NCBI RefSeq assembly: GCF_035222375.1
Contig: NW_026946363.1
Coordinates: 6,200,001 to 6,264,000 of the forward strand
Direction: 5' to 3'
From: Podospora pseudocomata
Lineage: Eukaryota; Ascomycota; Sordariomycetes; Sordariales; Podosporaceae
DNA length: 64,000 nucleotides
Positions 10,308-21,800 of this stretch are shown piece by piece. The translations under genes were made by a program, and so were the position numbers. The notes below the pieces were generated by a model. It ran no database searches, was not told the origin of the DNA, and saw only the letters and a program-made list of their open reading frames with translations. Every line of letters begins with the position of its first letter. The first letter of the stretch is position 1.

Positions 10308-11222
10308 ATGGAAGGTCCGAGACACAACACCGCCAACAAACGTGTTCTACTTGCCAAACTCTTGGCAGTCATCACCAAGCACAGCCATTGGCAGCGAACT
10401 TGGTCTGATCATTGCTATGTTGAGGCTCAACTTCGCCAGCACACCAACCGTATTTTCGATGGCCTTGACCTACGTCTCACTCTGATGAAAAGTCGCCCTT
10501 CTACAGAGCCAGCCGCTCCAGTGTCCCCAAACCTCATTGATCCCTGCTTTGTTCCCCTGCCATTGGACACAGAGAGAGAGGCACTCATCACGAACCCCTT
10601 CGCCATGCTTATGACACCGCCTCTGACCCCGCCAGGGTCGACGATCAGCTGGGATGTCATGAGAAACCCCTTCGCAGGCTTGCGGTCTTTTAGTGGCATG
10701 AGCGAAGCTGGATCTGTTGCCGAGGCAGCCACCAAAAAACACACCTGCTTTCCCATGGACCTAGAAAGACCATACGAACAAGCCTTCTATCCAGAGCTAC
10801 CTCTCGGAGGGCCGCCTGATCAGATTCGGCACCCCGAGCTGGATTCTGACGGAGAGCAAAAACTTCAAGCTGCGCATGATGACGACAAAGTTTGGCAACT
10901 TCAGATGCAGTTCGTGTTCAGGGGCGAAGTGATCGAGGTATGGAGGTGGCTCGAACAACGCAGCCGTTTTCTACATCCGTCTCATATCTCCCTCCAGTTG
11001 CAGCTGGCCGTCATCAAAAGTCTCGAGGACTACCTTGTTCCGCCCATTGCCTCTCAGCTAATGGATGCTGAGGCGGAAGCAAACGACAATCTCGCCTTGA
11101 TGACGAAGGAGATCGCTGGCCTAGAGTTATCTATCGACAGAATGTCTCGTGTCTTGGATGAGCTGGAGCGGGAGGATCGGGACCCCTTTACTGAGCCCAT
11201 TAGCGCTGTTCTGTTTGACTAG
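10308..11222 (+). CDS. Orphan 304-aa helical protein
   Basis: A single-exon gene of 304 residues with no family I recognise. I start at the AACATGG context rather than the upstream in-frame ATG at 10209, because a TATA box ends only 5 bp before that ATG and transcription should begin downstream of it. The N-terminal 45 residues form a helix (KRVLLAKLLAVITKHSHW). Residues about 55-160 are Pro/Thr-rich and probably disordered (LMTPPLTPPGS). The C-terminal third is a long helical region rich in Glu/Leu (IAGLELSIDRMSRVLDELER), likely coiled coil, ending RDPFTEPISAVLFD. No signal peptide or membrane span is seen. Confidence 0.6.
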   Translation: MEGPRHNTANKRVLLAKLLAVITKHSHWQRTWSDHCYVEAQLRQHTNRIFDGLDLRLTLMKSRPSTEPAAPVSPNLIDPCFVPLPLDTEREALITNPFAMLMTPPLTPPGSTISWDVMRNPFAGLRSFSGMSEAGSVAEAATKKHTCFPMDLERPYEQAFYPELPLGGPPDQIRHPELDSDGEQKLQAAHDDDKVWQLQMQFVFRGEVIEVWRWLEQRSRFLHPSHISLQLQLAVIKSLEDYLVPPIASQLMDAEAEANDNLALMTKEIAGLELSIDRMSRVLDELEREDRDPFTEPISAVLFD

Positions 11223-12327
11223 ACGAGGCCGGATGAGGTCGGGTCGCTGTAACTTTTCGTGTTTGTTCCTGTACATCGATTCAGTACCGTTTCTGTCACA
11301 CAAAGCCGCAAAACAAAGTTGGTGGGAGGAGTTACTTGGGTGAATACATACTAGCGCGAATACAGATTGTCGATCTCCGCGGTGACTTGATGTTCAGATG
11401 AATCGCTCTCCCCCCCAGATGACAATCTAGCATCCTGTTTCTTGCTATCCTCTCTGGGCTTCTGGGACCACACCGGAGCTGTCGACCACTGCCATCTCAT
11501 GGCTGCCTTGGCTGTCACCTGCCAGGCACCAGTAGCCGATGACCCGGGACCATGAACGCGGGACATGCGGCCGTTACCTGGAAAGGGAAGGCACCGTTGG
11601 CTCTCGGGGTTGTTGCGTGCCGTCCGGGGAAACAAGCTTTCGGTTACTGTTTCTGATCGGAACGGCTCGAACGATGGGAGGGGCTGGAAGCCAGACTCGC
11701 CCCCTGGATGCTGCTGCGGTAGCATTCAGAGCCCACTACGAGCTGCATGGCTGCGTGTTTGGCACAGTGCGCGCTAGGTATGAGCCCCTACTCAGCACCT
11801 TTGATGTTCAGGTTGACATGGATCAGGACCTGAGAAATAGAGACCCACCGAGCTAGACTGTGATATCTCGGGACCGATGGGAGGATTCTCAGACCATCCT
11901 GAGGTCATCGAGCTTTGGTACTAGCGGGGTCAGCGACGTGTAGTCCAAACCGAGACCGTATCCTCGGTCCTGAGAATAGCGAGGCAACGCTCAAACTCAC
12001 AAGGCTGTCCTGGTCAGAGTGTGACTCCCAGGGAGGAGCTTAGGCGGAAGCTCTCTTGTGAGCTCCAGCAAGCAAGTCTCCGGCCCATGGAAGAACAGCT
12101 GGGAGAAATGCCTTGAGAAAGCCAGGGAGCTCAAGGACATGTCAGAGGCAACATCTAAGTCTACTCGTTCGACTTCTCCGCAGCTATCTATATATTCTGC
12201 ACGACTTCCCACCCATGGCAACACTGACTCCCCGGATACCACAGGCTTCTACCTCAACCTTTCACACACTACTACCATTGTACAACCACAGACAAACTCA
12301 ACACGACCCCTCACCTCGACACTCAAC
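11223..12327. promoter_or_regulatory. Spacer with imperfect inverted repeat and TATA box
   Basis: No clear gene is seen. An imperfect inverted repeat spans about 11884-11977: ATTCTCAG is answered by CTGAGAAT, with further pairing inside. A TATATATT-like element near 12189-12196 lies about 135 bp before the start of the 227-aa gene. The open frame at 11539-11856 has no supporting features. Confidence 0.4.
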
Positions 12328-13011
12328 ATGTTCCGTACCCTTCAGAAGATCTGCCAGGCCGCCAAAGACCATTTCCGCAAGTACCGCCAGCATCTCGACC
12401 TCGGTCGTCCGGTGCAAAAACCTCCCCCCCGCGCCATCCTTAGTGGCCCCCAGCTCGATCGGATCAAGGCTGTGATTGAGAGGGGTAACATCCAAGCTAA
12501 CGCCCTCAACATCCGCGCCCGTACCCTCATCGACCTTTCCCATGCTTACCGCCGCGAGAAGGCCCGCTTGACGGCTGAGATGGAACGCCAGGTTCGCCAG
12601 ATGAATCACCAATTCTCCTTGGCTGATCTCAACCACATCATTGCCCTCTACCCAGAGGACGACTCGACCCGCGCCGCCGCGGTTGAGTTCCACGACGTCC
12701 TCGAGTGGCTCAACAGCAACGAACGCGCTATGCGTCAAGGCCCTGCCGTCTCTGACGCAGCCTACCACATGGCCACCTGGAACCACAGCGCCCATCTCGC
12801 CGGGTTCCCCGATATGTACCCCAACTCTCTCACCATCGAGCAACTCGAGGTGGAGGCTGCCAAGGTCGAGGCAACGCTTGAGGCGGTCGAGAACAAAGTG
12901 TGGTTGATGCGCCGCGAGCTGGACAGTATCGTGGCAGTGGCTAGGTTGGTGAACGGCCTTGGTGGAAGATGGGATCCCTTTGCCCATATGCTCAAGAAAG
13001 AGTTGTACTGA
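12328..13011 (+). CDS. Orphan 227-aa coiled-coil protein
   Basis: A single-exon gene of 227 residues starting MFRTLQKICQAAKDHFRKYR in the context CAACATG. The N terminus is basic and amphipathic. The middle is a long helical stretch (AYRREKARLTAEMERQVRQM) followed by DDSTRAAAVEFHDVLEWLNS, and the C terminus is another coiled coil (VEATLEAVENKVWLMRRELD) ending GGRWDPFAHMLKKELY. No known domain is recognised. The layout (TATA box, pyrimidine-rich leader, CAACATG start, C-terminal coiled coil followed by a DPF tripeptide) parallels the 304-aa gene just upstream, so a distant relationship is possible but unproven. An upstream in-frame ATG-less extension to 12058 lies before the TATA box and is excluded. 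Confidence 0.65.
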   Translation: MFRTLQKICQAAKDHFRKYRQHLDLGRPVQKPPPRAILSGPQLDRIKAVIERGNIQANALNIRARTLIDLSHAYRREKARLTAEMERQVRQMNHQFSLADLNHIIALYPEDDSTRAAAVEFHDVLEWLNSNERAMRQGPAVSDAAYHMATWNHSAHLAGFPDMYPNSLTIEQLEVEAAKVEATLEAVENKVWLMRRELDSIVAVARLVNGLGGRWDPFAHMLKKELY

Positions 13012-13312
13012 CTTTTTCCGGAGCGTCGTGGGGCTTTATGATCTGAGCTCTCCTGGGGCATCATGGAACAAACTCCACCCTTCCCTTTGTTTGCAGTTTT
13101 GCTCGGATACACGCTGGTTTTGTTCAAGCAACGTTGGAATTTTGCAATTGCCATGGTTTCTTGTGGTCAAAGAGTTCTTTTAGGGACACAACTGGCCTTG
13201 ACTTTGACTTTGAGGCCTCGCCTCTACTCGCTGGTATGACCGGCGATTAATGATCGGGAATGACACGGATGGGAAAGGGGTTTAGAGGAAAACGTAAAAG
13301 GCATCAAAATAT

Positions 13313-13340
13313 TGGTTTGGTTTGGTTTGGTTTGGTTTGG
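13313..13340 (+). repeat. GGTTT pentamer microsatellite
   Basis: About five perfect GGTTT units. A simple repeat; no function is implied. It is not the fungal telomere motif. Confidence 0.85.
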
Positions 13341-14154
13341 ATTTCATTGCTTTTCATGGCTTTTTAATCAGAGCACAGATTGACAGCAATATCAAAAACA
13401 CTTTGCTTTGGACTTTTGCTCCCTCTCATGATATGTCGTTGTTTCCGCCGGCGCCGGCTCCGAGCCCCAAAAGCCTCGAGCCATCCGATCTCACCGGTGG
13501 AAAACGGGTGGCACCGCCCCAAATCACCAAGTCAAACGTCAACTGTCAAACGGTCAGCGTCAAGGGTAGCGCCATGTTCGTCCCATCCAAAACAGCCGGC
13601 TTCAATCAATGTCACAGTTGTGCCACGACAAAACGACAGAACGACCTGCAGGTGCGGAAATAAACTTTCAGAGCTACCATAAGGCTGGCTGGTACAGCAA
13701 GAGTGGCAAAGGACACCATCTCATCCGCCTCGCTACAAAATCACACCGAGCCAAGCTAGTTCCCTCTTGGGGGCTGCCAGGTGTACATCTCCTCGTCTTG
13801 ACCCGAACAGCCTCTTCTCCTCTGTTTGGAGGTGCGTAGCCAGCCTACCGGCCGTCATGCTCACCCTCATATCGACCCATTCGGCCCGTATAAACTGCTG
13901 CAAGGCAGTCGGGCAGCTCGGGTATCTCACTGTTTACCTACCTCTTTCTGTCTAGTATGCTGCCTTTGGTTAAGTTTCATGTCTGGGCCTCCAATGCTAG
14001 AGGAGGCAAATCGCTGTCAGAATGGAGTTTTGTGGAGGGGGCGTGGAGGTGGGCGTGGCATTTCCATTGCTTCCATGCTTTGCCTGCATGGGATACGTCT
14101 GTCCTGCTCTCCATGTCTCCATGTCTTGTCTCTCTGGTTCCTTCCTGGCCTGCC

Positions 14155-14240
14155 ATTTTTATTTATTTATTTATTTATTTTTTTATTTATTATTTTTGGT
14201 TTATTTATTTTGATTTGTTTATTTTTTATTTGTTTTATTT
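14155..14240 (+). repeat. ATTT-rich low-complexity tract
   Basis: Perfect ATTT units grade into T-rich sequence, almost without C. Simple repeat. Confidence 0.85.
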
Positions 14241-15099
14241 TTTTTCTAATTTTTTCCCATGCTTCCCCTGACAGATTAGGCATAGCACCCAGAGAAGCCC
14301 GAATACCTACGGCCGGATGGACATTCACTGCATGAAATCGCGCCGGACGGGGGAATAAATCGAGTGGCGCCCCTTCCCTCGCCATGCAGCAGCCCACGCA
14401 TTCCAGCCAGGTTTCCAGGTGGCGATGCAACTCTCAAGCTTTTCGCATGTACATGATTACATCGGGGGAAAGAGGGGGTGGAGGTCATGCTCTGTCTCAG
14501 AATAATTGTAGGGCGCCGCGGAGAGGCAGGGGACAGGGGATGAGGGGAGGGGAAAAGGTTGACGCCACAGGACCGCATTTGATGCCAGGCATGTGATTTG
14601 GGGAGCGGGGAGACGTGTGAGTGGGGAGGGGAGCTGTGTTTTGTGGAATTGTGCTGATGGGATGGAGTGGCATAGCATAATTTGTGCTTGCTGCTGGGTG
14701 AAGTGAATCAGGGGTTCCAGGGGTGCCAAGACTTGAGGTCTTGGATGAAGCCATCACGAGATGTCATAATAACGGCAGCATGACAGGCGCTCACCTCCTC
14801 GAGATCTGGAGCACACGGAAGAATTGGGACCGAGGCCTTGAAAAACAGCTGTAGCAAACGAATGTTCATGGTCAATTGATGCCATGTTGCCTGCCTTGCA
14901 CCTTGCCAGCTCCAGGCAGGACAACCCCGAGCGAGGTTGGGTAACAACCATCGTACTCCAAATACCGATCAGCTCCTTCTCTTTCTCATATGTGCTCATC
15001 ATCCTCATTATGTGCCCATCGTCCCCATTTGTGCTCACCACGCCACCTTCGCCCTCTGTTCTCAACTCGCACCCCCACAGACAATGGTTGTCAGTCCCT

Positions 15100-17665
15100 T
15101 TAAAAGAACTTGCCCTTCGTCTTCGCAATGCCTGGCGCATCCGAAGAATCATCGGCAATGGCCTCATCCCTCAACACACCACTATCAACATGCTGAGTAT
15201 CGCCAACAAGCTGCTGCTGGCCACCATCCACCACAAACGGCTTGTCCAACGCATCAAACCTAACCCCCTTTCTCTTCGCACTGAAGTACTGGATGCTCAA
15301 TCTCAGCCCCAGCGCCCCAAAGCCCCAGAGAATACCTCCAACAGGGGCAGCAACAAAAGCCCCAAAGCATCCCCAATCACCGGTAAACAGACCCTGCTGC
15401 AACAGCAACAGTTCGGCACCCTTCTGCGCGTCCTGGTAGTACACCAATCCGAAAAGGAAAACAGTGAACAAGCCTCCCAGTCCGCCAACAACCACCTCGA
15501 ACCCTCTCCAGAAGTAAAACTTCTCCGACAAGCCCAGGCACAAGACCGGGATTGTCGCCGCAGAGACAAGATCCGTGATGAGGTAAATCTGCAGAATCGA
15601 CGGCGCCCTGATGGCAATAACCACGACCGGCACCATGATCACCACCACACCGGCCCTGATCCACCAAATATTCAGCCTGTTCCTGAACAAATCGTTGCTC
15701 GCCGACGTGACCATGGCAGTCTGGAAAGAGTCAAAGGCAGCAGTGCTCAGCGTGACAGACATGACAATGACGATCCCCACCACCCAGTTGGGAAGCTGCT
15801 GTAGCAGCGCAAAAAACGCAATGCCGCCGTCGACTGGGTTCTCGAGGTCATCGCCGGGGACCAGGCCAGCCCAGACGGCGACCAGGCCAGTGCAGCCGAC
15901 TAGCACGAAGATGACGAGGATAGCGACGACGGCAAGGGAGATGCCCGTCCAGAGATCACGGTCGGTTTTGGAGGCGAAGGTGCGGAGCCAGAAGTGGGAC
16001 TATGGTAGAAGGATCAGATGAAGTTAGCCATTGTTCGCTGATGTCGCTGAAGACCCAAGAAATGCCAAGATGTATGGTTGTTCACTGAGCGGTCTTTCCA
16101 TGATCTTGACCCGTTCTTTTACTGGTGAATTGGCATTTTGAAACAAACAGTGGGACAACGAAGAGACAGCAGCCAAAGGACAGATGCGACTGATGCACCT
16201 ACCAGGAAGAAGCTATTGGTCAACAGAGCGACAGGCAGGATATACACCAGCTGCCACCCCAAGAGATTGCCCTTGAGCAGCCCAGACTCTTCAATCAGGC
16301 TTGTGTCAATCTTGGTCTCGACACCGATGGAGATGGTCGCAATAATAACCAAGGCCATGACCATGGTTCCCTGGATGTTGTCGGTGAAGAACGAGATCTT
16401 GAAGCCGCCCAGCGCTACACACCACCATATCGTCAGCCAGTGCGTCTTCCTTTCGTCGGCGCCAACACTTACAGGTGTAGATGGTGGTGATGATGCACTC
16501 CACAATCAAGACCGGCAACCCATCAATCCCCGCCAGCATATTCACCACCTGTCCCACAGCGCTCAACTCCGAAACCATGTACAGGAACAGCGTTACCAGC
16601 GTCATAAAACTCAGGAACAACGCCGCCGCATCTCCGTACCGCTGCCTCGTCCACTCCGTCAAGACGAATCCCTGCGGGCACTTCTTCCTGATGATCGGGC
16701 CGAGCCACGCAAAGGCAAACAGAGGCAGCGCAGAGCTTAGAGCGTAGACAATAACACCTTGGACGCCGGAAATAGTCGCCAGTTGAGGGTAGGCAAAGAG
16801 GATGGCCGAACCGAGAGCTACACACCTTTGTTTTAGCACAACGCAGCAGGAGTGATAGGGAGGAAGGAAGGGTAGAAATTTTGGATAGCGGCAGCACGTT
16901 CCCCACGCAAGCATTATCTTGATCGAGTTATTACGGTACAATCTCAGCTTCGTCTTTCATCGTACCATCGCCCCGTTGAAGGGGAATGACACAAGGTCCA
17001 ACTCGGCGCCCGTAGTGAGCCGCAGTCCTTTCTTACTTCCTGATCTCCATGACTTGGCACTTAGGGGGAAGACTCCCCCAGGGCAACCATTTGCCAAGAG
17101 AAAAGGAGTGGCAAGAAAGAACTTGGTGAGTTTGGGTGTTTTTGAACGAACCTAATCAGCTGCCTCCGAGGGCTTGTGATGCTGTGTGTCGACCTCATCA
17201 TGTCCCCCAGGATTGCCGTATTCGCTTGCCGCGGCATTGTATTTCTGAGGCTGTCGTCTCAATGATGCTGGATTCGTGTTTTTGGCTGCCGCTGCCATTC
17301 TTCTCTTTCTGTTCCTGCTTGTCCGCTGTTCACTCACCAGAAGCGATAAAGTTCAAGGCGAGCGGGACAGCTGCTGAGATGTTAGTCTCCAACCTCACTG
17401 TGACTTCAAGCAGGGCGACAGAGAAAAGATTGAAAAGCGGAAAGAAAAAAAAACTCTACCAGTCTGCGTCCGGCTGCCGGCCAAGAATTCGCCCTTGGAC
17501 TGGTTTCTGAATGTCCAGGCGACGCCTGTGCCGATGATACTGATGGACTGTCAGTTTTTGACTGTACGGTACGTGACGGCTTGGGCGACTAAGAAGAACG
17601 GACAGGAAAAGCCCATATGTCACATAGACAAGGGCGTGAGACGCCTCCCAGGATGGCTGTCCCAT
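15100..17665 (-). CDS. Sodium/solute symporter family (SSF) transporter
   Basis: Six exons on the minus strand (17578-17665, 17460-17525, 17338-17370, 16473-16817, 16203-16414, 15100-15999) give 547 residues, every junction in frame. SSF carriers use the sodium or proton gradient to import small solutes such as urea, proline or sugars. The hydrophobic profile suggests about 12-13 membrane helices. Family-like segments are AVPLALNFIASALGSAILFA, the VYALSSALPLFAFAWLGPII helix, GFVLTEWTRQRYGD, YTSLGGFKISFFTDNIQG and MSVTLSTAAFDSFQTAMVTS. The tail is hydrophilic. It is shorter than Dur3 urea transporters (about 650-700 residues), so the substrate is left open. The first intron (donor GTCACG) is the least certain junction. 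The third intron is about 520 nt, long for this kind of fungus. Confidence 0.85.
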
Positions 17666-18882
17666 GGTGATGGTGGAGGTGATGCTATGATCTTGTTCTC
17701 GAGATGGGTGTGTCGTGGATGAAGTGGCGAAGAAAGTTCACCCTTTCGTCTGTCCGGTATCAAAGTCAATTTCAACTCTCCGCGAGGAACACTGACTGAG
17801 GATCTCTCTTATACATACTGTCTTGATGGAGCAAGAGATGAAAATTCCCCAAGCTCCTCGTGATATGAAAAACCCCACGCTTTTAGCAGAGATTATTGCT
17901 TCCTCACAGCGCCGGTGCCGGTGTTCAATTCTGCCAGCCTTTCCACAGTCGGATTGGTTTCGTGTGTCAACAAGCTCCAAGCCACTTGGTTCCATCTTCT
18001 CCTCGGGAAAGAATGGCCCTCTCAACTTATTCTCTCATCCCCGGTTCACCGGTTCGTGGGGGTCTTCCCGCCATCTTTTCCAAGTGTCTCTAACACTTGT
18101 TAGTGCATATTCACATGCTAATCTGTTAGGCAGAGCAACCCAGTAGGTAATTGCTAAGTGATGCCAAGCCTGCAACCCGCCAGCCCCACTGCGACACCCA
18201 GGCTTGTCACACCTGCAAGCGAACATGCTTGACAGCTGAGAGCCGGGAAATCCCTTTGGTAGCCGAGCAAATCAACGAGCATCTGTGAGCATAGCAATAA
18301 TGAATGCTACACATCGTGCCAGCAGTGTGCAAAATCACAATGTAGTGTTCCCAAACTATCAAAAAGAATCGTCCAAGCATATCTCCATGATCAAGCAGGG
18401 TCGTTTCCCAAGCATCACAAGTAGGATCGTTCCCAAACACGCATAATTTCGTCCAAAACATCACATCATATCAGAACAGTGTTCACAAGCGCCATATAAA
18501 TCCCGTCCAAGCACATCCCCATGATCACAAACATAAACACCACCAATGTTCACCACATACAAAGTGTTAGTTTTTTTAAAAAAAAATTTAAAAATAAATA
18601 AAAACAACGCAACGTTTCCATTTAGTGATAGGGCAGCAATTTGCCACAAGGCAATTCCCTAAGAATATCTCCTTTTTTTTTTCTCCCTAATTCCTCTTTA
18701 GATCCCCTTCTCACCAGCAACGGAAAGCTCCAGCCCACCAAGCAAACTTCCCGACCAAGCTATCCCAGACAAAAAGGATATTAAAAAGAAACCCCACCGA
18801 ACCGATTCACCCAGGGTATTCATATGACGCCGAGAGAAACCAAATTGAGCGAAGGGGAGAGAGAAGGTGGGTGTGGACGAGA
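17666..18882. other. Intergenic with diverged internal repeats
   Basis: No gene is recognised. Between about 18340 and 18545 the sequence repeats itself loosely. GTTCCCAAAC recurs near 18348 and 18430, and TCGTCCAAGCATATCTCCATGATCA near 18367 returns as CCGTCCAAGCACATCCCCATGATCA near 18507. An A/T run with a small TTTTTTAAAAAAAA inverted repeat lies at about 18571-18600. Confidence 0.45.
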
Positions 18883-21800
18883 TTACTCCTCCACGATGTC
18901 GGCGTCCGCCGGCTGGTAAAAGTACCGAGTGTGGTTTCGGCGAGGCTGGGCACAGCTCCGGTCGGGAGCCCGCCGCTGGGTCGGCGCGAAGGCCGGGTTG
19001 GGGTTGTACGCCTGGTGATGGCGGGTCGGGGTGTTGTTGGTGATGACCGGCCAAGCGCTCATCATGCCAGGAGGGGTGTGTCCCGGGGGGTGGACCGGGA
19101 AGCTCTGGGCAAAGCTGGGCGACACAGTCGCCGGGTGGACAGGCATGCCGCTCATGCCAACCGCAGCGCCATCGCCGGGGATGTACGGCATTGGGGGCAT
19201 GGCGGGGCCCGCGTAGCGCTGGTAATGCTGGGGCTCGTGGTGGTGGATGGGCATCTGGTGGCCCTGGTAGCCCTGGTGGTCCTGGTAGCCCTGGTGGTCC
19301 TGGTAGCCCTGGTGGCCCTGGTAGCCCTGGTGGCCCTGGTCGTATCCAGAAGGGTCGTTATTGTTATAGCGGGCCAAAGCATTGGCTGTGCTGTTGGGGC
19401 CATTGTAGATCTGGCCCGTGAAATTACCACGACGAATCGCGACTTGGTCATCGTGGTGAGGCTGAGTCTTGTTGACCTCAGTTAGCTCATTCTTGCCGAT
19501 GTAGCGGGTCGCAAGACGGGTCTTGGCTACCTTTGACTGCTTGCGCTGAACAGTCAAATGCTGGCCACGGAGGACCATGCCATCACGGTTGTTGATGGCA
19601 TAAGTCGGCGTCTCCATCTTGTCGAACTCGACAAAGCAAAACTGGCGAGCAAGAGCACCTTGATTCACAGTCAGTTTGATGTTCAAGAGCGACTCGATAT
19701 GATGGACTCACCTTCTTGGTTATGGCGCTGCACCATGTTCACCTTGATGACCTCGCCAACATCGGAAAAGATCTCAAACATCTCCTCCTCGGTGGCGTCA
19801 AGAGGAAGGCCGCCAACGTAGATGGAGCGGCGATCGAGATCGTACTGACGGAGAAATTCTGTGTCACGATCAATGTTGCTCTTGGCAGCACGCTTGCGGA
19901 CATCGAACATGTCGATGTAGTAGTCAGGGAACAGGGCAACGGCCTTGTGAGTCGTCGTCAGTAAGTAAAGTAAAAGCCCGGATGGACAGTCAAAGAACAG
20001 GCCTACCATGCTGAATGTTTTCTTCGAGTTGAAGCTGGAGTACTCAACCAAAACGGAAGAGGGCAAATCCATGCGCTCGCAAGTGTCGTCATCAACAACC
20101 TCAATGCTGCTGACCGTTCCGAAAGTCTCCATGATCTTGCGAGCCTCATCAATCAGAATCTCGCTGCAGTCGCGCTTGTAAATGATGAAAGATCCTTTTG
20201 ACCGTCAGGTCAGCAATCACGAGCAACTCCGTGCCCAACGGGATCGGAACTTACGGTTGGACTTGACCATTTCAGTGCGGCAGGGGCGGCCAAAAATGGG
20301 GACGCCGCGACCTCTCTCGATCGCATCCTTGGCCTCCTCCTCCGTCGTGTATTGGACGAAAGCAAACGGCAAGTTGTTGTGATCACGGCGGATCTTGACA
20401 AACACAGTGCCAAAGCGACTGAAGGCGCGCGTAACAGCGGCCTCAAGAGCGACATCGTCGCGGGGCTCAGCCAGACTGCAAACCCATCAACGTCAGAAAA
20501 GATGTCCAGATTGCAATGTGCTGAAGTTGGGGTGCGCAGAACCTACTTGGCGACGAAGACACACGCGGTGGACGGGTAGACGTCCTGGGGGTCAATCTCA
20601 GCGCTGTTGCCAGAATCGCTGACAGACATGGCCCAAGAAACAGAGCGAGAGGCAGAGAGGGATCCAACAGAGTCGCCAGCGACCTCGACAGCCCAGGAGA
20701 CTGAGCGGCGATCGGTGGGAGAGGTCGACGCAGTGGCCTCGGCGGCAGCAGACCTGGTGGAGGTCTCAAGGACCTCGTCATCCTCCTTCAAGGCGGCGGA
20801 CGGACTACATATTGGTGACAGGTGTTAGTCCATTGCGTTGGTTGTTTTTGGGAGAGGAAGAGGAGGGTGAGCTGTGGGGAAGGGGTAAATAAATAGAGGG
20901 AAGACCCCTTTTTTTCTCCGCAACTCTGATCTCATCATCGGTTACGCACACCTCTCAAAGAAAGGTTAAACCAAACCGGTGTAGGAGATGAGATGGAAAG
21001 TCGGACAGAGACCCAAGGAAATGAAGGTGTAGCAACGGAAAGTGCGAGGAATTTCGAAACGGCATTTGAAACCATTATGTTTCTCGCTGGCTCAGGACTC
21101 CTGAAGAAAACCAAGTATTTTCCTGCGGAATCTATTCTGGAAAACCCAAAGGATTCAGAGGTATAAACCTAGGCTATTAAAAAGCCCGGCTCTAAGCCTG
21201 CTATGGAGAGGGAAATGCACCAATGTTTGGAAAGACAGATATAACTGATGACAAAGACCAGAAACACCCTACTATCTCTCTCACCAAGGGTGTGTCTGGG
21301 ATGGGAAGGTAGTGATACTCCTGTTGGGAGTTTCGTTTAATTCTCCCGCCCATTTTATTTACCAAATAACCGAGTAAATATCGGTAACTCGGCAAACAGG
21401 ATGGTGGAATCATCTTACAAAACCCAACTAGTGATTGCTCGAAAGAGCAAGACTCACTTAAGCCAGTTGAAAGAGCGAGAAGAGTGGATCTGGAGATGGG
21501 ATGGAAGAAGGCGAAGACTTACACAATGGGAGAGCCCAACTCGACGGCATCATCGTTGGCCTCGACCTTGCAAGCAGCACTGGAAGATGTCAGTACATTG
21601 ACCAACAACAAAACAAAACAAGGAAGAAAGGAAGACTTCACTCGACATGTTGCCAACACAGCCGATGTCCAATGTGCGAAGGGTATGGGGTGCGAGGAAC
21701 GGAAGGAAGACGTCGACGATGCCAGGCCCACAAATCCGGAAAGAGTATCCGACTGCGAGGCCCACCAACGCCAGGGCCGAACTTGAAGGGGTGAAAGGGG

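Larger units (their letters stand above)
13012..15099. other. 2-kb intergenic stretch with simple repeats
   Basis: No convincing gene is seen. The stretch holds a GGTTT pentamer array (13313-13340) and an ATTT-rich tract (14155-14240). The hydrophobic open frames over the latter are translations of the T-rich repeat. The right end is the 3' flank of the symporter gene on the minus strand. Confidence 0.5.

Noticed and set aside
13313-13340. GGTTT repeat as an interstitial telomere
   Set aside because: Telomere repeats of these fungi are TTAGGG; the pentamer does not match.
15100-16021. Long plus-strand open frames opposite the symporter last exon
   Set aside because: They are antisense shadows of a clearly coding membrane-protein exon and contain no domain.
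21501-21794. Plus-strand open frames in the RRM gene 5' introns
   Set aside because: They are short, overlap each other in several frames and have no recognisable features.
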